From assembly GCA_946699065.1 (NCBI GenBank), contig CAMPDV010000104.1:620001-684000 (forward strand): a DNA stretch of 64,000 nt, in the 5' to 3' direction. This document shows positions 12,154 to 23,945 of this stretch, one piece after another; position 1 is the stretch's first letter, and every line of letters begins with the position of its first letter. The position numbers and the translations under genes are program-made. The notes under the pieces are model-generated. The model saw nothing but the letters and a program-made list of their open reading frames with translations. It was not told the DNA's origin and did not search any database. The DNA comes from Loxodes magnus (Eukaryota; Ciliophora; Karyorelictea; Loxodida; Loxodidae).

Positions 12154-13063
12154 CTTTAATTTCAATCAAGGTTTATTAAGCCAAACATTTTAATTTTACT
12201 ATAGAATATCAAATATTCCTACTCTCATTATTACCTTCTTCATACTCTCATATTCATCTTTTATCCCTATTTTAACTTATATATCTATCTTATTAAATCT
12301 TGCTTATAGAGCTATTGATAGGTAATCTTTTAGCCTTATTAAATTATAAATCTTAATTTTTGTATCATCTTAGTGTAGTTAACTCTTAGTGTCAATTTTA
12401 TACAATAGCAAGACTTAATGAACTAGTAATTTAAATTTAAATAGTGAAAGTAAATTTGCTTCTAAGCTTAAATTTATTTGTATGCATATAAATAAAATAG
12501 ACTAAGCACTGCTAAATAGCTAGATGTAAGAAGAGAGTTATTAATTTTAATATTTAGAGTATGAGAATGTGGCTTCTTTATGTAATACCTTCTTCTATAT
12601 CTATCTTTTAATGCTCTTCAAGATTAATTTTAGCAAATTTTACCTTTTCGATCATTCTAAATCGCTAAAGATTTTGTATTAAAATCTATATGCGAAAAGC
12701 CTTTAGACTTGTATATAATTGTTATAGTTGTAAATAGAAAGCAGATAGTTTTAGCAATAAAGGATTGACTATAATTGGAGGCTTTAAGTATTAACTAGTT
12801 AAATTAGAGAAATATATAATATCGTTGTATTAAGTATAAGTAAACCTAACTCACTTTTTTAGATAAAGTATGGTTCTTCATATGATAGATAACTTTGGTT
12901 AATTGATAAGAGTTAAGTGACATAGCAAGTTTATAATACTGCTAATTTATATTGTTAAAGTTAAATTTCCATCGAACCAATTTTTGATGTCTTAGAAATA
13001 ATAATTTAGCACATATGGAAGTAAGAAGTTAGCAACTATTATTTAGTTTAATTATAAATAAAA
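12154..13063. other. Divergent intergenic region
   Basis: Lies between the start of the minus-strand Q/S-rich gene and the start of the plus-strand phosphodiesterase. No gene seen; it presumably holds both promoters. Confidence 0.4.
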
Positions 13064-15769
13064 ATGAATGTGCAAGTAAGTAGCAAAAACGAGTTAGATA
13101 GTTAAGCTTCTTTCTTAAAGAATAATTTAGGTACTTCCTCAACAAAGACTTTGCAAGAGGCTGAGAGAGTAAATCTGAAAGTGAATTAAAATAGCTTAAA
13201 ATTCAAAATTTAGGGATATGAGTAAGAATATCTAGAGTATTTGATATAGGACTAAAATAATAAAATATCAAGGCCATTCAAAAAGAACTTTATTGTATTT
13301 TCAGCTTATTACTTTCTAACTTTGATTACGTGTATCGCTGTCAACATTCTGACTTTAATTTTGTAAGACACTAAGAGTATCTTTCCTTTAGTTTCTATAA
13401 TCATATTAGTTATCCTTTTATCCCTAGGATGCATTATAATTTTCATTATAATCAAAAATCCTAGACTAAGATTGAAATCTTTCATCTTTATCCTTATCCT
13501 GTTATGCGCTTTATAAACTTATCTAATAGTGCTTGAGAAGTAATCAGTAGAGAAAATACTAGAGCAAGAGATTGAAACTTAGACAGATCATAAAATAATG
13601 GTAGTAGCAACTATTTTTATTAGCTATAATGTATTGCTAGCCAAATACTTATACATTGTGATTATTTGCCTTTATACTATAAGCTTGTATTTTGCGGTTG
13701 AGGTACTTAAGGGGGACCAGTTCTATGAGATAATTTGCAACTTCATTCTAATATCTTTCATATCAATCATATTCATGAAAAACTCTTACTAAAAGGATAA
13801 GTTGATGAGGATTATTTACGCAGAGTAGTATGTTAAAGAAGAGTAGTCACTTGATTCACTCTAAGAAGAAACTGAGACAAAAACTGAAGCTTAAAATTTA
13901 AAACAGAGTCCTATTTAGAGGAAATCATTGAAGGATGATATTCTAAAGATTTAAGTTTAGTCTTATCATAAAAAAAGTTCTACCATTGAAAAAATCAATA
14001 AAATAGCTGAAAAATAGAACCTAACTGAATGAGACTAAATATCCTTATCGCTACATAAAGTAATGCAAATTCTGTGAAAGAACAGCGAAATTATAATTTT
14101 TAAAGAGATTTAGTAAGAACTAATATAGTCAGCATCAGACTTGCAGTAAGTTCTTAAGACTATTATGACTAAAGAGAATCTATTTAACTTTAATATAGAA
14201 AAGGCTTTTGAGAACGATAATGAGGTTACAGAAGATGATAAGAAATTTGTAAAGGAACAATTTTCAAATCCAGTAATAAGAAATGAAGATATGTGAATGA
14301 TGAATTAAACTAGGCAGAAGTTTAGAAAGACTACACTTCATTAAAAGCTCTGAAACTTAAAGAATGCAGTATTAGACTACTCAATTCCTGAAATTAAAAA
14401 TCTACTGAAACAGAGTGGATAAAATTGAAATTTTGATGTCTTTTTTTTGGCAAATCTTACTAATAATAAAAGTTTATCAACGCTTGCTAATTTTATGATG
14501 AAGTATTTGTTTGATGTAGAAGTTAATTTTGGTATGAAAGAAGTAGTCTATGTTAAATATTTCTAAGCTATTGAAAATAAATACGTTGATAATCCATACC
14601 ATAATAGACACCATGCTGCTGATGTTGCCAATTCTCTTATCTATTTCATATATAATTCCTCTCTTAAAGAACATTTGGACAATCTAGATAACTTAGCATG
14701 CTCTATTGCTTGCTTTGGACATGATGTTGCACATCCAGCACTTAATAATAGGTTTTTGGTAAATAACTAAGAAGATCTTGCAATTACCTATAATGATATT
14801 TCTGTACTGGAAAACATGCATTGCTCTATTACTTTCAGAGAAATGAAAAATGAAGGCTGTAACTTATTATCAGGCTTAAAACAGCAAGACTGATTATACG
14901 TTAGAAAGTTAATAATAGAGATGATATTAGAAACTGATATGTCAAAGCATTTTGATACATTAGGAAAGTTTAAGGCTAAAACTAAAGCTTTGGAAGAGAA
15001 CTTTACTATTGAAAAAGCAGAAGATAAAATTTTAATTTTACAAACTGCTATTAAATGTGCTGATATTGGACATGCTAGCAAAGACTGAGATTTGCATTAT
15101 AAATGAAGTTTGAAGGTATGTGATGAGTTTTTCAATTAGGGAGATATAGAAAAGTAACGAGGGTAACCTATTTCAATGTATTGTGATAGAACTACCACTA
15201 TAATAACTCAAAGTTAAGCTGGTTTTATAAAATTTGTTTGCATACCTTTATACGAAGCTTGAAGCGACTTCTTAAATACTTAACAGATTAAACAAAATTG
15301 TTATCTATAACTAGAAAAAAACTTAGCATAATGAAAATCTAGAGTCTAGAGAAGAAATTCCTTTGATCACTAAGCTAAATAAGACTTGAATAAAATTCAA
15401 AAGATATAAGAAGAGTAAAAGAAAACCACTAAGAAGTAGAGAACTTAAACCATAACCGTTAAAAAAGAACCTCCTAAGTTAATTTCTTTTCATAGAGCAA
15501 CAACTTCCAACTTCAAGAAGATAGGAAAGGGAAATTAAAAGGATAAAAATACAAAAGAAAAGCATTAAAATTTAATAATATAGGAAGAAAACGAAGAAAA
15601 CGTTAAAGAAGAAGAAATTAATCAGTTTAAAGTGAAAGATTTTGAACACAAGGAAAAAAAATCCAATTATATTACATTTAAGAGAAAAGAATCTTATGAA
15701 AAAGAGAAATAAGTAGAAAACCTATTAGAATAGATAGAAAAATCTTCAAATGAGAAAGAAAAAGATTGA
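13064..15769 (+). CDS. Membrane-anchored 3',5'-cyclic nucleotide phosphodiesterase
   Basis: 901 codons in one frame from ATG. Hydrolyses cAMP and/or cGMP. Residues about 75-260 contain about six hydrophobic spans (for example FSAYYFLTLITCIAVNILTLIL), then a charged linker. The class I PDE catalytic domain spans about 470-750: YHNRHHAADV (residues 512-521) gives the metal-binding HNxxHAxD, GHDVAHPALNN the second HD pair, and CADIGHASKDW the third metal Asp. A glutamine-rich SQAGFIKF helix forms the nucleotide pocket. A basic and acidic low-complexity tail follows. Trp residues inside the catalytic domain are TGA. Two in-frame TGAs compete as stop, 15767-15769 and 15794-15796; I chose the first. 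Multi-span PDEs are known from ciliates and apicomplexans. Substrate preference cannot be read. Confidence 0.93.
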
Positions 15770-15808
15770 CAAACTTAAAAATTTATTTTTTCTTGAATAA
15801 TATATATT

Positions 15809-17782
15809 ATGGCTATAATTAAAAACATGAATACTTACTTTTACAATTATTAAAAAGTCATTCACTAAAATAACACTAAAACAACATTAAATTTGGTTTT
15901 CTTTTACAATGTTAGTTTATAAGTTATAAGTATAAAAATAATACAATCTCGATTATTTGAGAATAAGTAGTTCTGTAGCAGTAAACTTTAAAACTACCCT
16001 GGAGAAATATTTATATTAATAGCTTTTGCTAATTTTATCTATTTCTATCCTTATTGGAATATGATAATGACTTAATTAGAAAAGCTATGAGTGTTACTTA
16101 AAAGGTAATCTTAGGATAATATGTAAAATACTATTACAGAAAAATAGAATTTAACTCTTTATTGTATTCAGTTGGTTAGTAATTTAATGTTTAATATGTT
16201 AAGAAAGCATCTTCACTAATGTATAATTAATCTTTTAGGAAGAGTATTCACTAGCTTTATCTATTAAATCCATAAATTGACTTTATAATAGTAACAAAAA
16301 GACTGAATTATTAGCTTAGACATAGGTATAATAGTCACATTTTGCATAATATTAGCTTGTTAATTAAATTGTATCTTATCATTATAGCTATTATTTTCTA
16401 TCTTATAACTAGTTATCTTTAGTTAAATAATCTAGTGAATCATTTAACTCTAAGAACATTCTAAAAATAAATTTGAACTTATAAATATATGAAATAGTTT
16501 CATATTGATTAAGCAATAATTACTTAAACTATATGAGTTATAAATGAACTTTTGAGAAGGGAAGTGAAAGCAGCCATTATTTCTTTTTAATCAAATCATT
16601 TTTCTTTTAATACAATTTAAGCCAAATTTACTAAGGAAGGCTTTTTACTTACCTTCTATCTTTAAAAATCCTTTTGAAGATAAACCTCAAATATGACTAA
16701 TATGATACTAAAGTTCCCAACTAGATAGACTTTAATAATCCATCTAGATAAAGCATCTAAAGAATGTTTATTCTCTAATAATAAATCTAAATACAATTAT
16801 ATTAATACTTTGTTTCCCACTATTTTCATTTATTAATCTCTTACTTTTAATAAGTAGCATTGTCATAATATAGTTCATACACAATTATTATCTTCTAAAT
16901 GTTCTTATTTACCAAGTTTCTATAATAAGCTTTTATACTCTTATCAATAGAAGATTTAAAGTACTAAACTGTATAAAAATAGTGAATATAAGCTTGTTTA
17001 CATTAATTTGTACAATTATACTCATCATTAATAGAAGTGTGTCTAAGTTATGGTTTTATTTAGTTAGCAATGCCTTTCTTATATTTTTATTATTAATAGG
17101 GTTTAACTTTCTAAAGTACTTTATTATAGCTTATCTTATACCCTCTTTTATATTATCTTTTCAAAAAACAATCTATGAGTAAATATACCTTGCAGTATTG
17201 AGCACAGCTTTAGCTTATTAATTTTATAGCGTATTGAAGGATATTTTAGACAATTATATGAAACTAGTTTCAATTTATTAGTTTAGAATATAGAATGTTA
17301 GAGTTGACTATTTTAAGTTGAAGTACTTAATAAATAAAATAATCTTACTATTATTAATCTACTTAAGTGCTAAATAATACTCATTACTATCTATATTATT
17401 ATAGGTTATTACTAAAAAGCCTAGAAATTTAACTCTTCTCTAGTTAGTCTATTTTATGTTTGTAAGAGTAGAATCTTAATTGATGAAAGAAGGAGCAACA
17501 AGATTTAGTGTGAGTGAAGTAAAAATATTAGTTTAAATAGATGATCCAACTGTATAAGACTGGATTTTTATTATATGTATTATGATAAACTGAGATGCTC
17601 ATGAATAGCATTAGCTATTATTAATCTAGAGTAATTAAGGAATTTCTATTTAAGTAAGTCATAAACTCAAATCCATCTCTCTTCTTGGAAGACTCTTATA
17701 AATAGCTTAATTAATAGGCAATAAAGGAATGAAAGAATATCCATAGACTATTAAAACAGTATCTAAATGACATGGTTACTGA
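15809..17782 (+). CDS. Probable multi-span membrane protein, function unknown
   Basis: Starts 39 bases after the phosphodiesterase stop. One frame runs from ATG at 15809 to a TGA at 17780-17782, with alternatives at 17768 and 17591. Most of it reads as alternating hydrophobic spans and short charged loops (for example NAFLIFLLLIGFNFLKYF). The C-terminal part from about 17460 (VESQLMKEGATRFSVSEVKILVQIDDPT) shows clear enrichment of G at codon position 1, so the 3' half is convincing. The first 700 bases have no such bias and could be wrong in frame or start. No family recognised; no RING or channel motif seen. Confidence 0.4.
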
Positions 17783-17869
17783 GGTAAAAATTTAATAAGA
17801 CAATTAAGGAAAAAGAGAATATAACAATAACTTCAGTTTTATATTAATTTTAAAACAAAACTTAAGAAA

Positions 17870-18562
17870 ATGGGATGTGGAAGCTGTGCATAAAAAAATA
17901 TAGAGTAAAGCAAAGAAAGATCTGGTGGAAGCGCTAAAAAGCCAACCTAGGAAAATAATTAATTAAACAATAAAAATAAGACTGCCTAAAATAGCACCCA
18001 AAAGGATAATTTAGGAAATATTAATGGAAAAAGTAAAGAATTAAAGGCAGAGCTAATCTCAGAGGAAAATACAGAATTTGTAGCTGTAGAAAACTAGAGT
18101 AAAGTGATTAAGTAACAGAAAGAAGAAAAAGGGCAAAGCAAGACTTAAAATGCTTAAAAAGAAGACATAAACAAAAAACAGCCATAATAATAAGTCTAAA
18201 AGCCCAAAGACTAGATTACTTAAAATAAAACTGATGAGAAAACTTAAGAAGCTAAGTAGAATAACGATAAAACAATAACCTAAACTAAAGATGCTAAAGT
18301 GACGAATAATAAAGAAGAAATGCAGAAAGGCATTGTAAAAGTACCCAGATAAGGTGAAGAAAAAGAAGCGGCAAAATATTTACAATCAGTATATTCAAAG
18401 AACATCAGAAGAATATCCCAAGACTAAAGTTAAATTTCCACAAACATAGATAACACACCTAGTTATTTGGAAAGTGAAGACAACTGGAATTAAAAAGATA
18501 AAATAAGAATTGAAGTGAAAAATTATTTATTAAAGCTGTATAATAGAGTAAAGCTTACTTGA
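17870..18562 (+). CDS. Small MGCGSC-type lipid-anchored protein, unknown
   Basis: 230 codons from ATG to TGA at 18560-18562. The start MGCGSCAQ fits N-myristoylation of Gly2 plus palmitoylation of Cys3 and Cys6, a dual-anchor pattern common in ciliate plasma- and ciliary-membrane proteins. The rest is Q-, K-, N- and E-rich and probably disordered, ending ESEDNWNQKDKIRIEVKNYLLKLYNRVKLT. Most Gln are TAA/TAG, so the standard code hides it completely. No catalytic domain is visible. The anchor is inferred from the N-terminus alone. Confidence 0.7.
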
Positions 18563-18739
18563 CTTTTTATATATAAAATTAATTTAACCTTATGTATTAA
18601 ACTTCTATCTTCCTTATTCAGTTCTAAACCTTATATTGGCTTTTGTTATAATAGGTTCTAGTAAATAGTTAAATACTAATATTTTTCCTTCTTAACTTTT
18701 AATAATCTAACTAAAATCTTATTTAATTGAAGACAAATA

Positions 18740-21060
18740 ATTGAGCTTATAGTTAATTTTATTGTCTTAATAGACTTATAAAATAACAAAAAAAGTATTA
18801 CGAACTGGAGTAGAAAGGAAGCATTTCATTAATGTCAAAGAATATGATGTAATATAGTAAGAAATAAAGAGAAAATATTATAGGCTTTTATAAGTATAAA
18901 AGAGCGCTTTAAGATAGATACTTACTAGCAAATGAAGAAAGCATATATACAAAAAAATTTAATAATGCAAAATTTAAAAAATCGAAAGATATATATAAGT
19001 AGATTACGCTTATAATATCATGAAAGATTGACTATGAAAGTGCTATAAGTAAGATAAAAACAATTTATATGTGCAAAGGAATTTTTTAAATTCCAAAATA
19101 TTTGAAGAAATGGAAGCATATTAAGCAAAATAAAATTGATCTTAGTACTAATTTTTAATTAAAACGGCACAATTAAACTAAGGTATAAGCATATTCTTAG
19201 CTAAAAAGCACATTTAAATAGCTAAATTTCTAATAATCTCAATATCTATATATAAAAATTATACTAAAGTAGATAATTTAATTCAAAGATTTCGCTTTTA
19301 ATGTACTTAGACATTTAAAAAGGTATGATATTGATTTAATTATAAATAAGAATAATAAAAATGCATAAAGGAGCTGAATGATAATAAAGATAATAAAAAT
19401 GAATTATAGATTTCTAAATAATGATAACTAGTCTTTGCTATAATATCATCTGTTCTACTTAACTACTTCTTTAATCTATATGCTTCTATCTAATTATTAA
19501 ATTGAACTTATTTAGTTTAGTGCTTTTATTATTAAGGCTGTAGTATAATTCAAATTATGCTTATTTAGATGTCATTCTTGTAAATTATATTAACAAAGTG
19601 ATGAAAATTTGAGAAGGAGCTAGGAGATAAGATTTAAAAAAATTTGGAGTCTATATCAAAATATTTAAAAAAGGACTAAAGGTTAATGCTTTATTAATTG
19701 AAACGGAAAATAAATACGTCTTTGAGTAATCAAATTAGAAAATTATTAAGCACAAGTATCATGAAAAGATCTACAAGCTTCATATAATTAAGAGAGGTTA
19801 TATACATATAAACTAACTGAACTTAGAAGCATTAAGCTTAAAATAGTAATATATTAAAAATAAAGTTTTAACTCAAGAATAGCTATATAGTTAATCTATA
19901 GACAATTCATTTAAGGAAGCTTAAATATTAGCAGAAGTAACTTAGACTAATTTCTTGCTATAAAATAAAGGATTAAATAGAAATTTAAAATACTTAAATG
20001 TATAAATATTAAAGTTTAAAATATTTTCTAATCTAACAAACAAAAAAAGAAGACTAAGTGAAGTTCATTTAGTTATAGTCTAATAAAACATCACTTTATC
20101 TCTCAAAAAATTAAAGAACTTGAAAGGAATTAAACTATAAATAGAAATATATTTAAAAAGGTTACTACAAAAGTATTTGCAGCAAGTTAAGTAAAGGAAA
20201 ATTAATAGTACAAATATACAAATTATTTTAAATTAAACTATAAGAAACTGGAATTTGATTAAAACTTTATTTGATATTGCTATTATTAATGGAAATTAGA
20301 TAATTAAAAGACTTGGTACTTTTAAGCGAACTAATTGCTTCGAATTTTTTTAATTAGGTTAGACAATTAAACACTCAGTTTCCACAAAGTAAAGAGTAGT
20401 CTTAACTAATTAATATATTGGGAACTTAAACTCTAAGATGTAATTTTTTATAACGAGAGTTGTAAAAAAGAATAATGTAAGCGGAGAAAGAAACAAAGAA
20501 GTCAGTAAATAACAAGAATATGGTAGTTAATTACTCCTATAAGCTCCTTTTTAATAATTATAAATCTATCTAAATACTTAAATAACAAATAAAAATATTT
20601 AACTAAGAAACACAAAAACACAAGAAAGTTTGCTCGGTATTAATTTAAAATAAGTATGTTTAATAAAAGAAAATAAGTAATTACTAGCACGAAATAAAAT
20701 TTTAAACATTTAGCAAATCACTAAACGAGAAAGGTTTAAATTAAAATTAAATGTTAAATCGAAAAATATTATGAGTATATTAAAAAATTTTACAATAATA
20801 CATCCGACATATCATCGCTTAAGGAATGCTTTATGGTTTTAGTTTCATAGCTTTTAACTAGCTATAGTAATTGTGAATCTTGTCCTTCTAATCCCCAATC
20901 TCCTATCGTAATTTTTTCTAGTTATATCTTCAAAATCCTTTAGAACAAGCCTTATATCTTATTTAGTAATTATGAATTTCCTGCTTATATTTAACTTTAA
21001 TAGAGCTTATTTAATAAACTTAGAGACTTATTTTATGTTTAGATAATTGTTAAATTTTTA
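18740..21060 (+). CDS. Possible coding region, frame and ends unresolved
   Basis: Two stretches carry coding-type base periodicity: about 18780-19140 (VLRTGVERKHFINVKEYDVIQQEIKRK) and about 19600-19800 (VNALLIETENKYVFEQ). They are in different frames, and a tandem TGA TGA at 19599-19604 closes the first frame. This is either two adjacent genes or one gene with an intron. I recognise no family. No convincing terminal TGA is found before the convergent MORN gene at 21270. Confidence 0.25.
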
Positions 21061-21269
21061 AGAGCTATTAAGATTATTTTCTTACTTTGCTTAAATATTA
21101 ATACATATTAATAAATTATTATCTTAAGAAGTTTAAGCTCTTCTTTATTTTTGTTAATATATTAAAAGGAATATAAAGAAATTTTATTTTATATTAGTTT
21201 AAATAAAGTTTAATTCTAAAGATTTTATTATCTAAAGATTATTATTTATTCTAATTCTTAATTTTTAAA

Positions 21270-21935
21270 TTAAAGGTAACTTGGGGTATCCATATTATTA
21301 GCGTTTTCAATAACCGTTTTTATTTTTTTCCCTTCAATCCATTCTCCTTCTTGCATTTCTCCTTTTTTATTTACTTCTATACCTTTTCCATGCTATTTTC
21401 CATTATGTCACATTCCTTCGTATCTTCTTCCATCAGACCACTAAAAAACTCCAAATCCTTGTTTTCTATCGTCTACATAATCACCAGTGTAACATCTCCC
21501 ATCTGGCCAAGTAAAAACACCTCTACCATCCATTTTATTATTTTTTCATTCACCCACATATTTTCTTCCATCTCCCTAATGATAAATACCATTTCCGTGT
21601 ATGTTATTATCATAAAAATCTCCCTCATATGTACTTCCTTCTGCCCATGAAAATTTTCCCTTTCCATGCCTTTTTCCATATTCATAGCTACCTTCATATT
21701 TCGATCCGTCAGGCCATGTTTCTACTCCTTATGTATGCTATTTATCTTCTTTTCATTATCCTGTTTAAATAGCTTCATTTCCTAGCTATACAGGTCCGTT
21801 ATCAAGAACTTAAGCTCCATCTGATAAAATGTTTTCTAATTTAAAAGGATCATATTTTGCTTCAGTTTCTTTAACTTTATCATTAGGATAATCAGGGAAT
21901 AGTGATTCTATTTCTTTGAATTGCCCTAGTTCCAT
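21270..21935 (-). CDS. MORN-repeat protein, short paralogue (copy C)
   Basis: From ATG at 21935, about 221 codons with six to seven MORN units ([36 protein letters not shown] and others). MORN proteins act as membrane- or cytoskeleton-associated scaffolds. The repeats are close to those of the gene at 35937, but about three central units are missing. One repeat Trp is replaced by Gln (TAG in YHQGDG), and the C-terminal tail has diverged: where the relative ends DSL-TGA this copy reads DTPSYL then TAA. No in-frame TGA follows, so the end at 21270 (TAA) is provisional. It starts 66 bases downstream of the exonuclease gene on the same strand. It is either a gene with an unusual terminator or a decaying copy. 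Confidence 0.7.
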
Positions 21936-22001
21936 ATTAAGATATAAATTAAAAGGTAAAGAATATAATTAATAGAATAATTAAAGTTTAGAATAAATTT
22001 A

Positions 22002-23945
22002 TCAGACTTCCATGGTGATGAACTTCCAATAAAAATAACTTTTTCCAATCTCTTCAAATTTCATTTGGGTCATTAGATTAGCTATACTTTGCTTTATTTG
22101 GTTACTATTTAATTCTTACTATGCTTAGCTTACTTAATTCGAGAAGCATTAGTTCATCATTAAAGAGACTTATTAAAGATAATTCTAAGCTTATTAAATT
22201 GTTCGTAGCAAAGACATTTCAGAAATAGGGTTAATTTCTCACTTTTACGTTTAATTGACTAAGTCGAAAATAAAGACAATTCTAGCTATAATATTTGGAT
22301 TTTATAGCACTTCTAAGTCTTCAGTTACCATTGCATTAATTGGCAGTAAATAAACTGAAACTACAGAGTCCTTCTCACCTGCTGATTAGCTATAGCAAGG
22401 GTGCGAGTACATATATTACTTAAATTATTATAAATCTAAAGTCTTGTAAATCATTCCTAAAACAAGAGAACTGTAGAATAAATTCCTAGCGTAGATAGCA
22501 TCTGAGCTAGAGTATATTAACTATTCTTCACTCAGTCTTTAATTCCAGTCACTTAGTTATATAAGTTTATTTTTAGGAACGAAAATTCCATAGAAAAAAG
22601 CTAGTAAATTAACTAGACCTAGTTAACGATTTGCTTTAGTATGAATGAAGACTCCTTTTTAAGTTATGAACTCATAGTTATCTATTAAGCTTTTCATCTT
22701 CAATTAATGCTTTTCTAGTTCTTTTTAATCTTAGTTCACTCCAATGCCTACTTTGACAATTTTTTCACTCTCTAGGATAAATTTAATCTAATCTGGCAGC
22801 TATTTTTAAGTCTTATTTTAGTATAATAAGCAGCCTCATTATGTTGAAATTTAAAATAGAGAAACTGCTTATTATGTGTAATAAAAAGAAACTGCTACTT
22901 CACTATCAAATCCAACTACTTAAGGCCATATTCTAACTTTCTAAATTCAATTAGCTATTCAGTTATTGCATTATTAGGGGTCGTCAGTATAAAATATGTT
23001 ATATTTATTCTATCTAAAATCGCAGGTTTACACCTATTAGTACTAGATTCTTGAGTTAAATAGACTCTGCTATACAAGCTTGTCATCGTTGTGAACTTAA
23101 TGAATCATTTAGTGATAATTTAACTCTACTTAGTTGCTGTTTTCTAAAATTTGACTGCTATTTTTGGCATTTTCTGTTAGACTAATTTGTAACATTTAGG
23201 TTTCATTTAAAAAATTCATTTTTTCTTCCTCGATAGTTATCATATTTTAACTTTGCTATAGCTAACCTTACTCTAGAAAGACTTAATATCCTTAATCAAT
23301 TAAGTTATCTCAGTTTTTCTATTTAATTTCTTTATCTAAAATAAAAGTTTCTTAGAAAATACCGAAAAAATGCGCCAAATCAAATTTAAATTAACCTTTA
23401 AATCTATAAACTGAAGGAACAAGCTTAACTAATTGCTTTAAAGTCAGAACTTTCCTCTCAGTGGTTAATTCTTTCATTGCTTTAAGTACTTAATTAGCAA
23501 CTTTAATAATGAATTGAAAGATATTTAGCTAATCCTGTTTCTTAATCAAGTTATTTTGTGTTAAATATTCGTTTACTTTCTGTTTAGCAATCTCACTTTT
23601 ATTCAATGGACCTGATAAGATAAGAGTATCTCCTCTAGTTTATGCATAATGCTGGTATTAGTTGATTATTTAGAGTAATCCTTTTCATTATTAATCTGCA
23701 AGTTTTTAAACATTTTGGATGATAATCTCTTGAGTATTATTATTAAACTAGCTTAATTTCTTGACTATTTCCGCTTCTAGTTTTGGGTATAATTATCAGT
23801 TTTTCATTCTTTATATTCTTAGCATTTACTTTCTACTTTCATCTAATAGATAAGCATTATACCTCTTACATATATATATTAATTCATTTCTTTGCTCAAT
23901 CAGCAATGGAAATTTAACTTTAATGATTTCCTCTTTCTCATTCAT
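22002..23945 (-). CDS. 3'-5' exonuclease, DEDDy family (Egalitarian/EXD1/WRN-like)
   Basis: 647 codons in one frame, ATG at 23945 to TGA at 22002-22004. Removes nucleotides from 3' ends of RNA or DNA. The exonuclease domain carries all five catalytic residues: Asp and Glu in VGFDSE (about residue 343), Asp in VGIGVNQDQKEL (WRN has GIEGDQWKL), and Tyr/Asp in LIYSSSDAIYARNLFY. A hydrophobic FILESEKIVKVGI strand precedes motif II, as in the family. N-terminal to it, GDTLILSGPLNKSEIAKQKVNEYL resembles the end of a KH domain, which would give the RNA-binding plus exonuclease order of Egalitarian; that part is tentative. The C-terminus is Q-rich. Trp in the middle region is TGA. Whether it acts in mRNA decay, small-RNA trimming or repair cannot be told. 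Confidence 0.83.
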
